From: Microcoleus sp. AS-A8
GTDB lineage: Bacteria > Cyanobacteriota > Cyanobacteriia > Cyanobacteriales > Coleofasciculaceae
NCBI GenBank assembly: GCA_039962225.1
Contig: JAMPKV010000001.1
Span: forward strand, 186,001 to 250,000
Reading direction: 5' to 3'
DNA: 64,000 bases
Both the position numbers and the translations under genes were made by a program. Position 1 is the stretch's first letter. Each line of letters begins with the position of its first letter. Of the stretch, positions 16,591 to 24,428 are shown one piece after another. The notes beneath the pieces are model-generated. The model ran no database searches, was not told the DNA's origin, and saw nothing but the letters and a program-made list of their open reading frames with translations.

Positions 16591-17337
16591 TTACTGCTTG
16601 TACCAAGCTTGTCGCCACTGCTTCATTTGGTCAATTTCTTTTTCTTGTGAAGTTAGAATTTCTTGAGCCAATTTCTTCATTTCCGGGCGCTTAGACTTCG
16701 TGAGTACATCTTTAGCCATGACAAGCGCACCTTCATGGTGAGGAATCATGGCATTGAGGAAGCGCAAATCAAACTCGGCATCGGCTGCTCCTAAGTCACC
16801 CTTCATCATCATCGCCTGGATTTGTTCGGGAGACATCGCCATCATGTGATTCATCTGGGCGTGCCAAGCCATTGGTTTACTGTCTGCTTTGGGATACCAC
16901 GCTTTTCGCCACTGTTTCATTTGGTTGATCTCGCGCTTCTGGGCGGCGATGATGTTCTGAGCCAGCTTTTTCATCTCCGGGCGCTGGGACTTTGCCAACA
17001 CTTCTTGAGCCATTTCAACAGCTCCTTGATGATGCGGAATCATCGCATCGACAAATCGCAGGTCAAAGTCAGCATCAGCAGGGCCTAAATCCATAGACAT
17101 ATCATGATCCATGCCACTGCCATGATTCATGCTGCCGCCATGCATCGTATCTTGCTTATCACTGGTTTGTGTTGCAGGGGTATTTTGGGCTTGGCTTTGA
17201 TTTCCAGAGGTAGTAGAACCGCTCTGAGCCGCATTGGAACAGGCTGTGAGAATCCCGGATAGGGAAGAAATCGCGACAAAGCTCAATGCCAAAAAGCTAG
17301 TTCTGACTGAAATTGGTTGCATCAATTTGATACCCAT
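16591..17337 (-). CDS. CopM-like lipoprotein with two DUF305 domains
   Basis: The 248-residue product has a signal peptide with lipobox LTAC near residues 30-33 (MQPIS at 17322 is an equally possible start). A Met/His-rich linker with GGSMNHGSGMDHDMSMD follows, then two DUF305 repeats of about 65 residues. The repeats begin DADFDLRFVDAMIPHHQGAV and DAEFDLRFLNAMIPHHEGAL, and end in similar K-KLAQ-I--(A/S)Q-KEI-QMKQWR-AWY helices. His pairs and Met residues are typical soft-metal ligands. In Synechocystis, CopM is a DUF305 copper-binding protein of the periplasm, and I infer the same role here. The internal duplication is clear. Upstream lies the third direct repeat, at 17496-17513. Confidence 0.85.
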   Translation of the reverse strand: MGIKLMQPISVRTSFLALSFVAISSLSGILTACSNAAQSGSTTSGNQSQAQNTPATQTSDKQDTMHGGSMNHGSGMDHDMSMDLGPADADFDLRFVDAMIPHHQGAVEMAQEVLAKSQRPEMKKLAQNIIAAQKREINQMKQWRKAWYPKADSKPMAWHAQMNHMMAMSPEQIQAMMMKGDLGAADAEFDLRFLNAMIPHHEGALVMAKDVLTKSKRPEMKKLAQEILTSQEKEIDQMKQWRQAWYKQ

Positions 17338-17495
17338 CTAAGACAAATTTCGGGAATTTCTTTCTACAAGTATGAACTCTCTAGCTGGGTGGAGAGTCAA
17401 GTCTAATGTTGTGGGTGTTTTTGGTTTGGCGATCGCGCCAGTGAATTTACCCGTAGCACGTTCAGCAGTACTTACTAAGAGCATTCCACACATCC

Positions 17496-17513
17496 ATGAA
17501 ATCTGGATGAAAT
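17496..17513 (-). promoter_or_regulatory. Direct repeat ATGAAAT-N4-ATGAAAT, putative regulator site
   Basis: This is the third copy of the motif: ATGAAAT at 17496-17502 and 17507-17513, 11 bp apart, about 160 bp upstream of the DUF305 gene. A -10-like TAGTAA lies about 18 nt downstream on the gene strand. Orientation relative to the gene is the same as at the other two sites. Confidence 0.6.
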
Positions 17514-17590
17514 TTCTTCCCGGTGTTACGAGTCGTTTGAAGGGAACGTAATTGTTCCCTAGGGGAACCACCACTTACCTCTTGATCTGC

Positions 17591-17821
17591 CTAACTTTCC
17601 AGAGGGCCAAGGTCGTCTGGTAGTTCATCAACGGAGCATTGCAGTATTTTGAGCAAGGCTTTGAACTGGCGAATCGTCAGCTTAGGCTCTGCTCTGCCGA
17701 CCTCCCAATTGCTGACCGTTTGCACCGTCACGGCCAGAGCATCTGCTATTTGCTTTTGAGTTAAATCGCGGTTTTTCCGTAACTGCAACAGCGCAGATGA
17801 TTGCTCTTGTGTTCCTGTCAT
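17591..17821 (-). CDS. Small XRE-type transcriptional regulator
   Basis: Starting at the ATG at 17821 the product has 76 residues, mostly one helix-turn-helix domain: LLQLRKNRDLTQKQIADALAV, then TVQTVSNWEVGRAEPKLTIRQ. A longer frame (to 17872) is open, but it would run through two of three operator-like repeats just upstream. The shorter start leaves all three repeats between 20 and 72 bp before the gene, as expected for autoregulation. The end ELPDDLGPLES is acidic. It belongs to the XRE/Cro-CI class of DNA-binding proteins. No partner gene is adjacent on the same strand. Regulation of itself or of the divergent unit starting at 18143 is plausible. Confidence 0.75.
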   Translation of the reverse strand: MTGTQEQSSALLQLRKNRDLTQKQIADALAVTVQTVSNWEVGRAEPKLTIRQFKALLKILQCSVDELPDDLGPLES

Positions 17822-17841
17822 CTCAATCTCAATCAGCCCAC

Positions 17842-17892
17842 CTAAATCAATTTGTCTAAATTGGTTTGACAAAATTACCTAAATCGATTTAG
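17842..17892. promoter_or_regulatory. Three operator-like repeats before the XRE gene
   Basis: CTAAATCAATTTG (17842-17854), CTAAATTGGTTTG (17856-17868) and the perfect palindrome CTAAATCGATTTAG (17879-17892) share the pattern CTAAAT-N2-(A/G)TTT-(A)G. Spacing is 14 and 23 bp start to start. Such an array immediately upstream of an XRE-type gene is typical of a repressor's own operators. Confidence 0.6.
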
Positions 17893-18142
17893 ATGAGATA
17901 GACACCTTAATTAGCTCAGGCAAGCAAAAAAGCGACCTTTTCCAAATAAGTTGCCCTCTGACATGCCTGCCCTTTCCCTAGTGTCTCACTATAAAGCCAT
18001 TTCCAGGCACTTGTAAGCAGTCGGCGTTTACTAGACGTTGAGGCTGGTCAGGTGTCACATTTTTATCCTGCAAAAAGGCAATCGTCATCAAGAGAGCGAT
18101 CGCTGTCTATTCAACCTGCAAAAAATACCCAAGGAGTGCATT

Positions 18143-18361
18143 ATGAGCTAGAAACACCAACTTTCTCCCTGGTGCATCATTCGCCATCAGCAAAACTTGC
18201 AAAACCTCATCGTTGCCCGTTTTCGCCGCCGCAGCGATGCTGATGCACATCTGCAACTTCTCAAGCGCCTCATCCCAACGGTACCCTTCAGCATCATTTT
18301 CGACATAACCCTAGAAAGCACCGACCCCTTACAAGACAATCTAAAATCTAAAATCCAATGA
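18143..18361 (+). pseudogene. Small gene with TAG at codon 3, overlapping the next gene
   Basis: AAGGAG (18131-18136) lies 6 nt before ATG (18143), but the frame reads ATG AGC TAG. After this stop the same frame stays open for 69 codons, giving LQNLIVARFRRRSDADAHLQ and on to KSKIQ, and ends in TGA at 18359-18361. That stop overlaps the next gene's ATG (ATGA). The codon pattern and overlap show this was a real 72-codon gene, translationally coupled to the downstream one. The amber codon may be a recent mutation, a sequencing error, or bypassed by restart at the TTG codon near 18193. I do not recognise a characterised family; the Arg-rich FRRRSDADAHLQLL part suggests a compact conserved domain. 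Confidence 0.6.
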
Positions 18362-18759
18362 CTGCTCTATTTCGCCGTATCCAACCTGCCCAAAGATTCC
18401 GCATCAACAAGCGCCAAATCGCGAAATTTTTGAAAATCCCGGAATCAGTAATTGTCAAAATCGAATCCTGGCTCTACGTTTTGTTTGTTCATCGTGCAGA
18501 CAAAGGAGGACGATTCATCAGTTATCGCCAAATGGAACAGTGGAAAAATGCCTGCGATTGTCAGATGCAAAAATGCTCCAATTGGGAACAGTTAAAACAC
18601 TTGTGGAATGCCATTCAACGCGACCACGCAAAACACAGCGAACAATACGACGATTCCGTTCTGCCTTTTCTACAAAAAATCTCCATACAATACCAAGCAT
18701 TGCTCTTCAAAGACGCACCCTCCGACCAAAAAAATTCGCCAACAAACCTGATAAATTAA
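18358..18759 (+). CDS. Hypothetical protein, second gene of the amber unit
   Basis: This protein has 133 residues, is basic and predicted mainly helical, and has no signal peptide or TM segment. Features are FRINKRQIAKFLKIPESVIVKI near residues 18-39, which resembles a helix-turn-helix, and a Trp/Cys-containing middle (WKNACDCQMQKCSNWEQL). The ATG overlaps the upstream stop (ATGA), so its translation would depend on ribosomes finishing the upstream frame. The amber codon there could therefore lower its expression. It ends 1 nt before the convergent gene at 18761. No known family is recognised; a DNA-binding role is only a guess from the helix pattern. Confidence 0.6.
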   Translation: MTALFRRIQPAQRFRINKRQIAKFLKIPESVIVKIESWLYVLFVHRADKGGRFISYRQMEQWKNACDCQMQKCSNWEQLKHLWNAIQRDHAKHSEQYDDSVLPFLQKISIQYQALLFKDAPSDQKNSPTNLIN

Positions 18760-18760
18760 A

Positions 18761-19750
18761 TTAATCCAACGAAGCTTTAACCTTCCCATCTGGGCTAAAA
18801 GCTACGTAAATGTTGGTATTCCCTCCGCCCTCTCTTGGAGAAACAAACGCGCTACCAGGCAGGGGCAATTTTGTCTGATCGATGTAGTCTCCTGCGGCAT
18901 TACTCAAAGGTCTAATTCGTTGAACCGTCCCATCAGAATTAATTGACACACTATACTCTAGAGTCTGCTTTAAACCAGCAGGTGATTGCCAACCTTTTTT
19001 GAAGTAATTTTTGACCTCTACCACTGGAGAATTCTCGCCAGGATTGAGATTGTTATTCGCTGTTACTGGAGAGGCTTCTTGATGATTACCCTGCCCAGCA
19101 CAGGGGGGTTCTACTGAAGGTAAAATTGGCGGCAAGGTTGGCGGTACAACGGGGTCGCGTCCAGATAGGGAAGGTTCATTGCTCAATGCAGGTTTCGGAC
19201 TGGGTATTTGGTTTGTGGAGGGGTTAACGGTGAGAGGCTGGTCTAAACTCGTTTGTGAGGGATTGAGAGTAAGAGGCTGTTTGGCGAGTCCCTGTTGTGG
19301 AGATAACTGGGGTGTGGTGGTATCGGGGAGTGGCACCGCTTCTGGGGATGCAGAAATCGGCACCTCAAGCGGAGGTATCGGCAGCGTTTGGGAGGAATTT
19401 TTCGTACTCTCTGGTTGCTGCTCTTTTTGAGGGGGTGAAGGTTCGTAAAACGCCATAACAGTTATGGCGATCGCAACTACAGAAAATACAGTCCATTTCA
19501 CTCCTTGAGCCAGGATTTTCCCCATAGGCACGCGAGGGGCTGGGCTAGAAGGCTGAGGTAAATGCTGATACTTGTTTTTCTCTATATTTTGAGTTAATTG
19601 CCCTCTTTTTTTGACCTGAAAGTCGGGTTTGTCGTTACTCAGAGATTTGGCAAGGTGCTCACGATTCAACTCAATTACATTGCAGGATTTTTCCTCGAAT
19701 TCAAGTGAATTGTTTTGGGTAAAAGGTCGGTTATCCAATCGGTGTTTCAT
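18761..19750 (-). CDS. Proline-rich membrane-anchored protein, copy 2
   Basis: The start MKHRLDNRPFTQ at 19750 is chosen because a longer frame to 19894 would overlap the upstream paralogue by over 100 bp. The product has 329 residues: a cytoplasmic N-terminus of about 75, one TM helix (VKWTVFSVVAIAITVMAFYE), a long Pro/Ser/Gln spacer (about 105-235), then a conserved C-terminal domain of about 85 residues starting VKNYFKKGWQSPAGLKQTLE. The C-terminal domain, with Y-Trp-Leu-Y and a ...DGTVQRIRPLS strand pair, recalls the fold plan of TonB C-terminal domains. It could be a cyanobacterial cell-envelope spanning protein, but no function is known to me. It is a tandem paralogue of the gene at 19788-20690, 37 bp upstream. 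Confidence 0.7.
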   Translation of the reverse strand: MKHRLDNRPFTQNNSLEFEEKSCNVIELNREHLAKSLSNDKPDFQVKKRGQLTQNIEKNKYQHLPQPSSPAPRVPMGKILAQGVKWTVFSVVAIAITVMAFYEPSPPQKEQQPESTKNSSQTLPIPPLEVPISASPEAVPLPDTTTPQLSPQQGLAKQPLTLNPSQTSLDQPLTVNPSTNQIPSPKPALSNEPSLSGRDPVVPPTLPPILPSVEPPCAGQGNHQEASPVTANNNLNPGENSPVVEVKNYFKKGWQSPAGLKQTLEYSVSINSDGTVQRIRPLSNAAGDYIDQTKLPLPGSAFVSPREGGGNTNIYVAFSPDGKVKASLD

Positions 19751-19787
19751 GGTTTTACCTAAGAGTGGAGCAACAGTGTTCACTGAT

Positions 19788-20690
19788 TTAAGGACGTGCC
19801 TGCTTGGGGGGAGAACTGAATGAGTCTCCACGGCGAGAATCAGGTGAGGAAATTGGCTCGTTAACCTCTTCCAAAGAGGCTTTAATCTTCCCATCGGGGC
19901 TAAATTCTAGGTTGATGCCCGTCTTCCCTCCTTCTTCAGCCGGAGTCACAAGCTGGCTACCCGGCAAGGGAATATTCGTGCGCTCAATATACTGTGTGGC
20001 AGCATTATTCAAAGGAAGAATTTGTTGAATGGTGCCATCTGCATTGAGCACAAGACTGTACTGTAAAGACTCATTCAAGCCAGAAGGAGCTTTCCAGCCT
20101 TTTTTAAAGTAGTTTCTCACTTCTGCCATGATGGCGTTCTTATTCGTGCCGCTATTCTTCTGTGCTGTTCCAGTCGAAGTGGCTTTTTCATCGGGAACCG
20201 AACTTAAAGAGGATGGGATTGGCACCGGTGAGGGAGATAGCAACTCAGGCGGAATAACAGGAAGACTGGTGTTAGAGTCAGTTCCTTTGGGACTGTTCCG
20301 ATTGGGTATCGCTCCAGGAGATGGGATAACTGGGAGAAGTGGATCTAAACCTTTTGCCGGGGGACTGGGGAGTACAGAGCCTGGGAGAGGGACTGTAGGC
20401 AGGGGTGAGGGATTCGTCGCGAGAGGGTCTTTTCCCAGCCCGTCTAGGGGCGGGGATAATTGGGGTAAGGGATATAGAGGGGATGGCAATAGCTCATCCG
20501 GTAATGGAGTGTTCGGCAAATTTAGAGGAGGCGTCGGCACAGTTGAGAGGGGATTTTCCGCCAGCGATGAGGGTGGCTTGTCGATTGAAGGTACAGGCTC
20601 TCTCATCAACGCCAAGGCTACGCCGACCACCACCACAGCAAATGCTGCGAATTTAGCTTCTTGAGGAATTTTCTCCCACAACGATTTCAT
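19788..20690 (-). CDS. Proline-rich membrane-anchored protein, copy 1
   Basis: The start MKSLWEKIPQEAKF at 20690 gives 300 residues; a longer frame to 20771 adds 27 unlikely residues. A TM helix (FAAFAVVVVGVALALM, about residues 13-28) lies close to the N-terminus. It is followed by a Pro/Leu/Ser-rich spacer to about 190 and a conserved domain beginning AEVRNYFKKGWKAPSGLNES and ending SPDGKIKASLEEVNE, plus a 25-residue tail. The domain matches that of the downstream paralogue closely (NYFKKGW, PLPGS, FSPDGK-KASL shared), so the pair arose by duplication. The spacers have diverged completely in sequence but keep composition. It probably shares an operon with the NmrA-like gene 84 bp upstream. 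Confidence 0.7.
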   Translation of the reverse strand: MKSLWEKIPQEAKFAAFAVVVVGVALALMREPVPSIDKPPSSLAENPLSTVPTPPLNLPNTPLPDELLPSPLYPLPQLSPPLDGLGKDPLATNPSPLPTVPLPGSVLPSPPAKGLDPLLPVIPSPGAIPNRNSPKGTDSNTSLPVIPPELLSPSPVPIPSSLSSVPDEKATSTGTAQKNSGTNKNAIMAEVRNYFKKGWKAPSGLNESLQYSLVLNADGTIQQILPLNNAATQYIERTNIPLPGSQLVTPAEEGGKTGINLEFSPDGKIKASLEEVNEPISSPDSRRGDSFSSPPKQARP

Positions 20691-20774
20691 CTTTTCGCCC
20701 TCATCAATATTGTGCCTAAGCCGAAATATTAGGGTTGCCGCGCCTGACAATGCAACATTACTTTTGGACAATCC

Positions 20775-21653
20775 CTAAGTTCCCAAATAACGCCTCAAGA
20801 AACTTTCCAAAGATTCTAGCTTTAAGTTGTAAACTGACTCCAGCTTAGCAATCTCTTCTGATGTGCAGAAAAATTCATTGGCTAGCAATGTCCGCAACGT
20901 ACCCAAGCCCTTTCGGGTTTGAGGATTAACAAAACCTAGAGCATTTCTGAGGCCATCAAACACGAACAAGGGTGGATTAATAATCATCGGCTCGCGGTTA
21001 AAGATGCGGCTAAAAATGCGAGGGATATCTTCCCGCTTCAGAACATCTGGCCCCCCTACAGCAAAGATTTGATTCCGTGCCCCTTCTACCGTAATAGAAT
21101 CAACAGCCATCTGCGCCAAATCGTCCGTACTCACAATTGAAGTTCGGTTTTTGCCATCACCATTGAGTAGATAAATCCCCGTTTGCCGAAATTGTTCTGC
21201 CAGGGGAATAAGGTTCGATGCCAACCCGGAAGGACGCAAGATGGTATAATTCAGCCCACTTGCTTCCAAGTACTTTTCCACGGCTCGCTTGGCTTTGAAG
21301 ACTGGGGCATCTTCATAACCGCGATCGCTTCCCAATACCGAGATAAACACAAAGTGCTGCACACCCTGTTCTTTGGCTTGGTCAATCAGCTCGATATTGG
21401 CTCGGTAGTCTAAGGTTTGGGCACTGCCGGTTCCAGAACCATGAGTACTAATGATATACTGAACCCCCTTGCAGGCTTTCTGGATATCTTTTTCCTCCCC
21501 CAAGTCACCGATAAACAGTTCAGCACCCCGGCTTTCTAGCTCTCCATAGCGAGAAGTAAGGCGGACAAAGGCTCGTACTGGTAGCTCTCGCTCCCGCAAG
21601 AGGCGCACGACGCGGCGTCCGATTTGTCCTGTGGCTCCAGTGACTAAGTACAT
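20775..21653 (-). CDS. NmrA-like atypical SDR, NAD(P)-binding
   Basis: The 292-residue protein begins MYLVTGATGQIGRRVVRLL, the GxxGxxG Rossmann motif of NmrA-type short-chain dehydrogenases, followed by FIGDLGEEKDIQKAC (adenine-binding Asp) and FVFISVLGSDRGYEDAP. The classical YxxxK is replaced by FKAKRAVEKYLEASGLNYTILRPSG, the arrangement of the Ycf39/NmrA/HSCARG group. These act as NADP sensors, chaperone-like assembly factors (Ycf39 in photosystem II and chlorophyll delivery) or reductases. This one is shorter than Ycf39 and differs at the N-terminus, so I call only the family. It lies 68 bp downstream of the exonuclease III gene on the same strand and probably upstream of the paralogue pair. 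Confidence 0.8.
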   Translation of the reverse strand: MYLVTGATGQIGRRVVRLLRERELPVRAFVRLTSRYGELESRGAELFIGDLGEEKDIQKACKGVQYIISTHGSGTGSAQTLDYRANIELIDQAKEQGVQHFVFISVLGSDRGYEDAPVFKAKRAVEKYLEASGLNYTILRPSGLASNLIPLAEQFRQTGIYLLNGDGKNRTSIVSTDDLAQMAVDSITVEGARNQIFAVGGPDVLKREDIPRIFSRIFNREPMIINPPLFVFDGLRNALGFVNPQTRKGLGTLRTLLANEFFCTSEEIAKLESVYNLKLESLESFLRRYLGT

Positions 21654-21721
21654 GAAAAAACACCTCGTTGGTAGCGAACGGCTCTCTTCTAGTGTATTTT
21701 TCAGGAGTAAGTATTTCTACC

Positions 21722-22510
21722 CTAAAACTCAACAATGACTGGAGTATGGTCACTGGGTTGCTCAAGTTGCCTGGGCGCTTTATCAATGGTGCAACTGATA
21801 GCCCGATCATAGAGGTTGGGGGTGAGGTAGTGATGGTCAATCCGCCAACCGCGATCGCGGCTGAAGGCACGGGTACGATAATCCCACCAAGTAAAATGAC
21901 CTGCCTCTGCGGTAAATTTGCGAAAGGCATCGGCTAACCCCACCTCTAAAACATCCCGTAAGGCTTGGCGTTCCGTAGGGGAAGCCATAATGTCGAGATC
22001 TCTACCTTTGGGGTCGTGGATATCCCGGTCGTCTGGGGCAATGTTAAAGTCTCCACAGACACAAAGCTCATTGGGCTGTTTCTCTAACAAGGCTTTCAGG
22101 TATTCCTGTAGCACCTTGAGCCAACGAAGTTTGTAATGGTATTTATCGCTTCCCACTGCCGAACCATTCGGCACATAGAGATTCACAATGCGAACATTTC
22201 CGACGATACCCGTGATCACTCGTTTTTGTTCATCTAAATCTCCGACTACCTCGACACCTAACACGGGAGCAAACCCCATGCTAATGTCCGAGACGGGGGT
22301 TTGACTGAGGAGAGCAACGCCATTGTAGGATTTTTGCCCAGAAACGTAGAGGTGGTAGCCGAGGTTTTCCAAGGGCGATCGCGGAAAATCAGCATCCACC
22401 ACTTTCGTTTCTTGCAGGCAAAGCACATCGACGGGGTTAGCTTGCAACCAATCCACCACCTGTCCCAGGCGAGTGCGAATTGAGTTGACGTTCCAAGTAG
22501 CGATTTTCAT
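21722..22510 (-). CDS. xth: Exodeoxyribonuclease III
   Basis: The product is a complete 262-residue ExoIII/AP endonuclease: MKIATWNVNSIRTRL (metal/Asn region), LCLQETKV (catalytic Glu near residue 34), NLYVPNG, CVCGDFNIAP (Asp-Asn pair), a WWDYRTRAFSRDRGWRIDH segment and the final SDHTPVI (catalytic Asp-His). It removes nucleotides from 3' ends and cleaves at abasic sites in base-excision repair. Length and all catalytic blocks match the family. The ATG at 22510 begins directly at the conserved N-terminus. It appears to be the first gene of a minus-strand run. Confidence 0.93.
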   Translation of the reverse strand: MKIATWNVNSIRTRLGQVVDWLQANPVDVLCLQETKVVDADFPRSPLENLGYHLYVSGQKSYNGVALLSQTPVSDISMGFAPVLGVEVVGDLDEQKRVITGIVGNVRIVNLYVPNGSAVGSDKYHYKLRWLKVLQEYLKALLEKQPNELCVCGDFNIAPDDRDIHDPKGRDLDIMASPTERQALRDVLEVGLADAFRKFTAEAGHFTWWDYRTRAFSRDRGWRIDHHYLTPNLYDRAISCTIDKAPRQLEQPSDHTPVIVEF

Positions 22511-22531
22511 GAGGCTGGCAAACCGAAATTC

Positions 22532-22576
22532 TGTAGGGGCACTTGGTTCGCACTAGGCTTCGCAAACGCCCCTACA
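22532..22576. repeat. Dispersed palindrome TGTAGGGGC ... GCCCCTACA
   Basis: A perfect 9-bp inverted repeat, TGTAGGGGC (22532-22540) and GCCCCTACA (22568-22576), encloses a 27-bp loop. This GTAGGGGC-type element is a familiar small dispersed repeat in cyanobacterial intergenic regions. It lies between two minus-strand genes and could also fold as RNA. Confidence 0.65.
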
Positions 22577-22627
22577 AGAGCATATACAATCCTGTTCCTC
22601 CAACAACGGCTTCAGCGTCTGGGGAAC

Positions 22628-24274
22628 CTAAATCTTGCAATTCAAATCCCCAGCTTTTTGGGTAAAGCGGAGATTTTCGCCGTAGTCTACCGGGCAATCA
22701 ATCACCGTCGGAACATCTTGAGCCAGCGCTTCTTTCAAAGTTGGAATCAACTCTGCCGCCGAATTAACCCGATATCCTTTTAACCCCATACTTTCCGCAA
22801 ATTTGACAAAATCCGGATTGCCAAAGCGGATGAATGCGGAGTCGCCAAAGTGATTTTGTTGCTTCCACTCAATCAAGCCATAACCACCATCATTGAAAAT
22901 CAGCGTTACGAATGGCGTTCCTACCCTCAATGCTGTCTCCAATTCCTGACAGTTCATCATAAATCCGCCATCACCCGTGACGGCAACAACGTTCCGTTCC
23001 GGATATACCAGTTTAGCCCCTATTGCTCCTGGCAGGGCAATTCCCATGGCGGCAAAGCCATTGGAGATGATACAAGTGTTGGGGCGATCGCAATGATACT
23101 GACGCGCCATCCACATCTTATGAGCACCGACATCAGAAATCACGATATCATCAGGCCCCATCACCTGCCGCAGGTCATAAATTACTTTTTGCGGCTTGAT
23201 TGGGAAACCTTCGTCGTTCGCATACAACTCGTAGTCGGCTCGAATATCCGCCCGTAATTCCACGGCATAGGATATGGTTTTGCCTTCCCGATCCGCCTGT
23301 TTCATAATTTCAGCGAGCGAATCAGAAATATCTCCGACCACTTCCACTAAGGGAATATAGCTGCTATCAATTTCTGCGGGGGACATGCCAATATGAATGA
23401 TCGGAATCTTGCCTTCTGGATTCCACTTCTTAGGCGAATATTCAACTAAATCGTAACCCACAGCAATGATTAAATCGGCTTGATCAAAAGCACAACTCAC
23501 ATGGTCGCGTTGTTGTAATCCGACCGTCCATAGCGCTAAGGGATGAGTATAAGGAATCACACCTTTGCCCATAAAACTGTTCACAACGGGAATATTCATC
23601 CGAGTTGCAAATTCCGTTAGCGCTTCACTCGCACCGGCCCGAATGGCTCCATTCCCCACAAGAATCAGGGGATTTTTCGCCTTAGAAATAGCCACAGCCG
23701 CTTTACCGATACTGCGAAAAGAGGCATAGGTTTTTTCTCGCTCATCTTTAGCCAGAGGTTGACCGACTACTGGCATAGCGGCAATGTTTTCCGGCAAGTC
23801 GATGTGAACCGCTCCCGGTTTTTCGCTCTGAGCAATTTTAAACGCCTTGCGGACAATTTCTGCTGTATTACTAGGGCGAACAATCTGGGCATTCCATTTA
23901 GTTACAGGAGCGAACATCGCCACCAAATCTAAGTATTGGTGGGATTCAATGTGCATTCGGTCGGTTCCTACCTGACCGGTGATAGCCACCAATGGTGCTC
24001 CATCTAAGTTGGCATCCGCAACACCTGTCATTAAGTTAGTTGCGCCTGGGCCCAGCGTAGAAAGGCAAACTCCAGCCTTTCCTGTCAAGCGTCCATAAAG
24101 GTCTGCCATAAAGGCGGCACCCTGTTCATGACGGGTTGTAATGAATTTAATTGAAGAATGTTTGAGCGCCTCTAGAACGTGGAGATTCTCTTCGCCCGGA
24201 AGTCCAAAAACATATTCGACTCCTTCATTTTCCAGGCAACGGACCAACAGTTCAGCGGTGTTTATTTCGCCCAT
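22628..24274 (-). CDS. ogdA: 2-oxoglutarate decarboxylase (acetolactate synthase-like TPP enzyme)
   Basis: The 548-residue TPP enzyme has catalytic Glu50 in TTRHEQGAAFMADLY and the TPP/Mg motif GDGGFMMNCQELETALR with FNDGGYGLI about 30 residues on. A SD-like AGGAAAAG precedes the ATG. Databases tend to call such proteins acetolactate synthase large subunit. However, the gene is paired with succinic semialdehyde dehydrogenase, just as in Synechococcus PCC 7002 (A2770/A2771), where the pair converts 2-oxoglutarate to succinic semialdehyde and then succinate. I therefore infer 2-oxoglutarate decarboxylase, closing the TCA cycle in place of 2-oxoglutarate dehydrogenase. Genuine acetolactate synthase activity remains the alternative. 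It lies 154 bp downstream of the dehydrogenase gene on the same strand. Confidence 0.8.
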   Translation of the reverse strand: MGEINTAELLVRCLENEGVEYVFGLPGEENLHVLEALKHSSIKFITTRHEQGAAFMADLYGRLTGKAGVCLSTLGPGATNLMTGVADANLDGAPLVAITGQVGTDRMHIESHQYLDLVAMFAPVTKWNAQIVRPSNTAEIVRKAFKIAQSEKPGAVHIDLPENIAAMPVVGQPLAKDEREKTYASFRSIGKAAVAISKAKNPLILVGNGAIRAGASEALTEFATRMNIPVVNSFMGKGVIPYTHPLALWTVGLQQRDHVSCAFDQADLIIAVGYDLVEYSPKKWNPEGKIPIIHIGMSPAEIDSSYIPLVEVVGDISDSLAEIMKQADREGKTISYAVELRADIRADYELYANDEGFPIKPQKVIYDLRQVMGPDDIVISDVGAHKMWMARQYHCDRPNTCIISNGFAAMGIALPGAIGAKLVYPERNVVAVTGDGGFMMNCQELETALRVGTPFVTLIFNDGGYGLIEWKQQNHFGDSAFIRFGNPDFVKFAESMGLKGYRVNSAAELIPTLKEALAQDVPTVIDCPVDYGENLRFTQKAGDLNCKI

Positions 24275-24428
24275 TTCACTTTTCCTAGTATTTAGTTGAT
24301 TTTTGGCTAAGAAGATTGGAATTTGAGGGAAGCTCTTAGCGTTGAGAGACTAAACTTTGATGCTTTCTAGGAGCGTAATGTAATACACCCGTAAAACTCA
24401 AGGTATTCTTAAGAATTAAGACCCATGT

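Noticed and set aside
17338-17574. Minus-strand 78-codon frame upstream of the DUF305 gene
   Set aside because: It lies across the direct repeat and the expected promoter and has no domain or ribosome site.
22628-24274. Annotation as acetolactate synthase large subunit
   Set aside because: Adjacent SSADH and known PCC 7002 pairing favour 2-oxoglutarate decarboxylase; kept only as an alternative.
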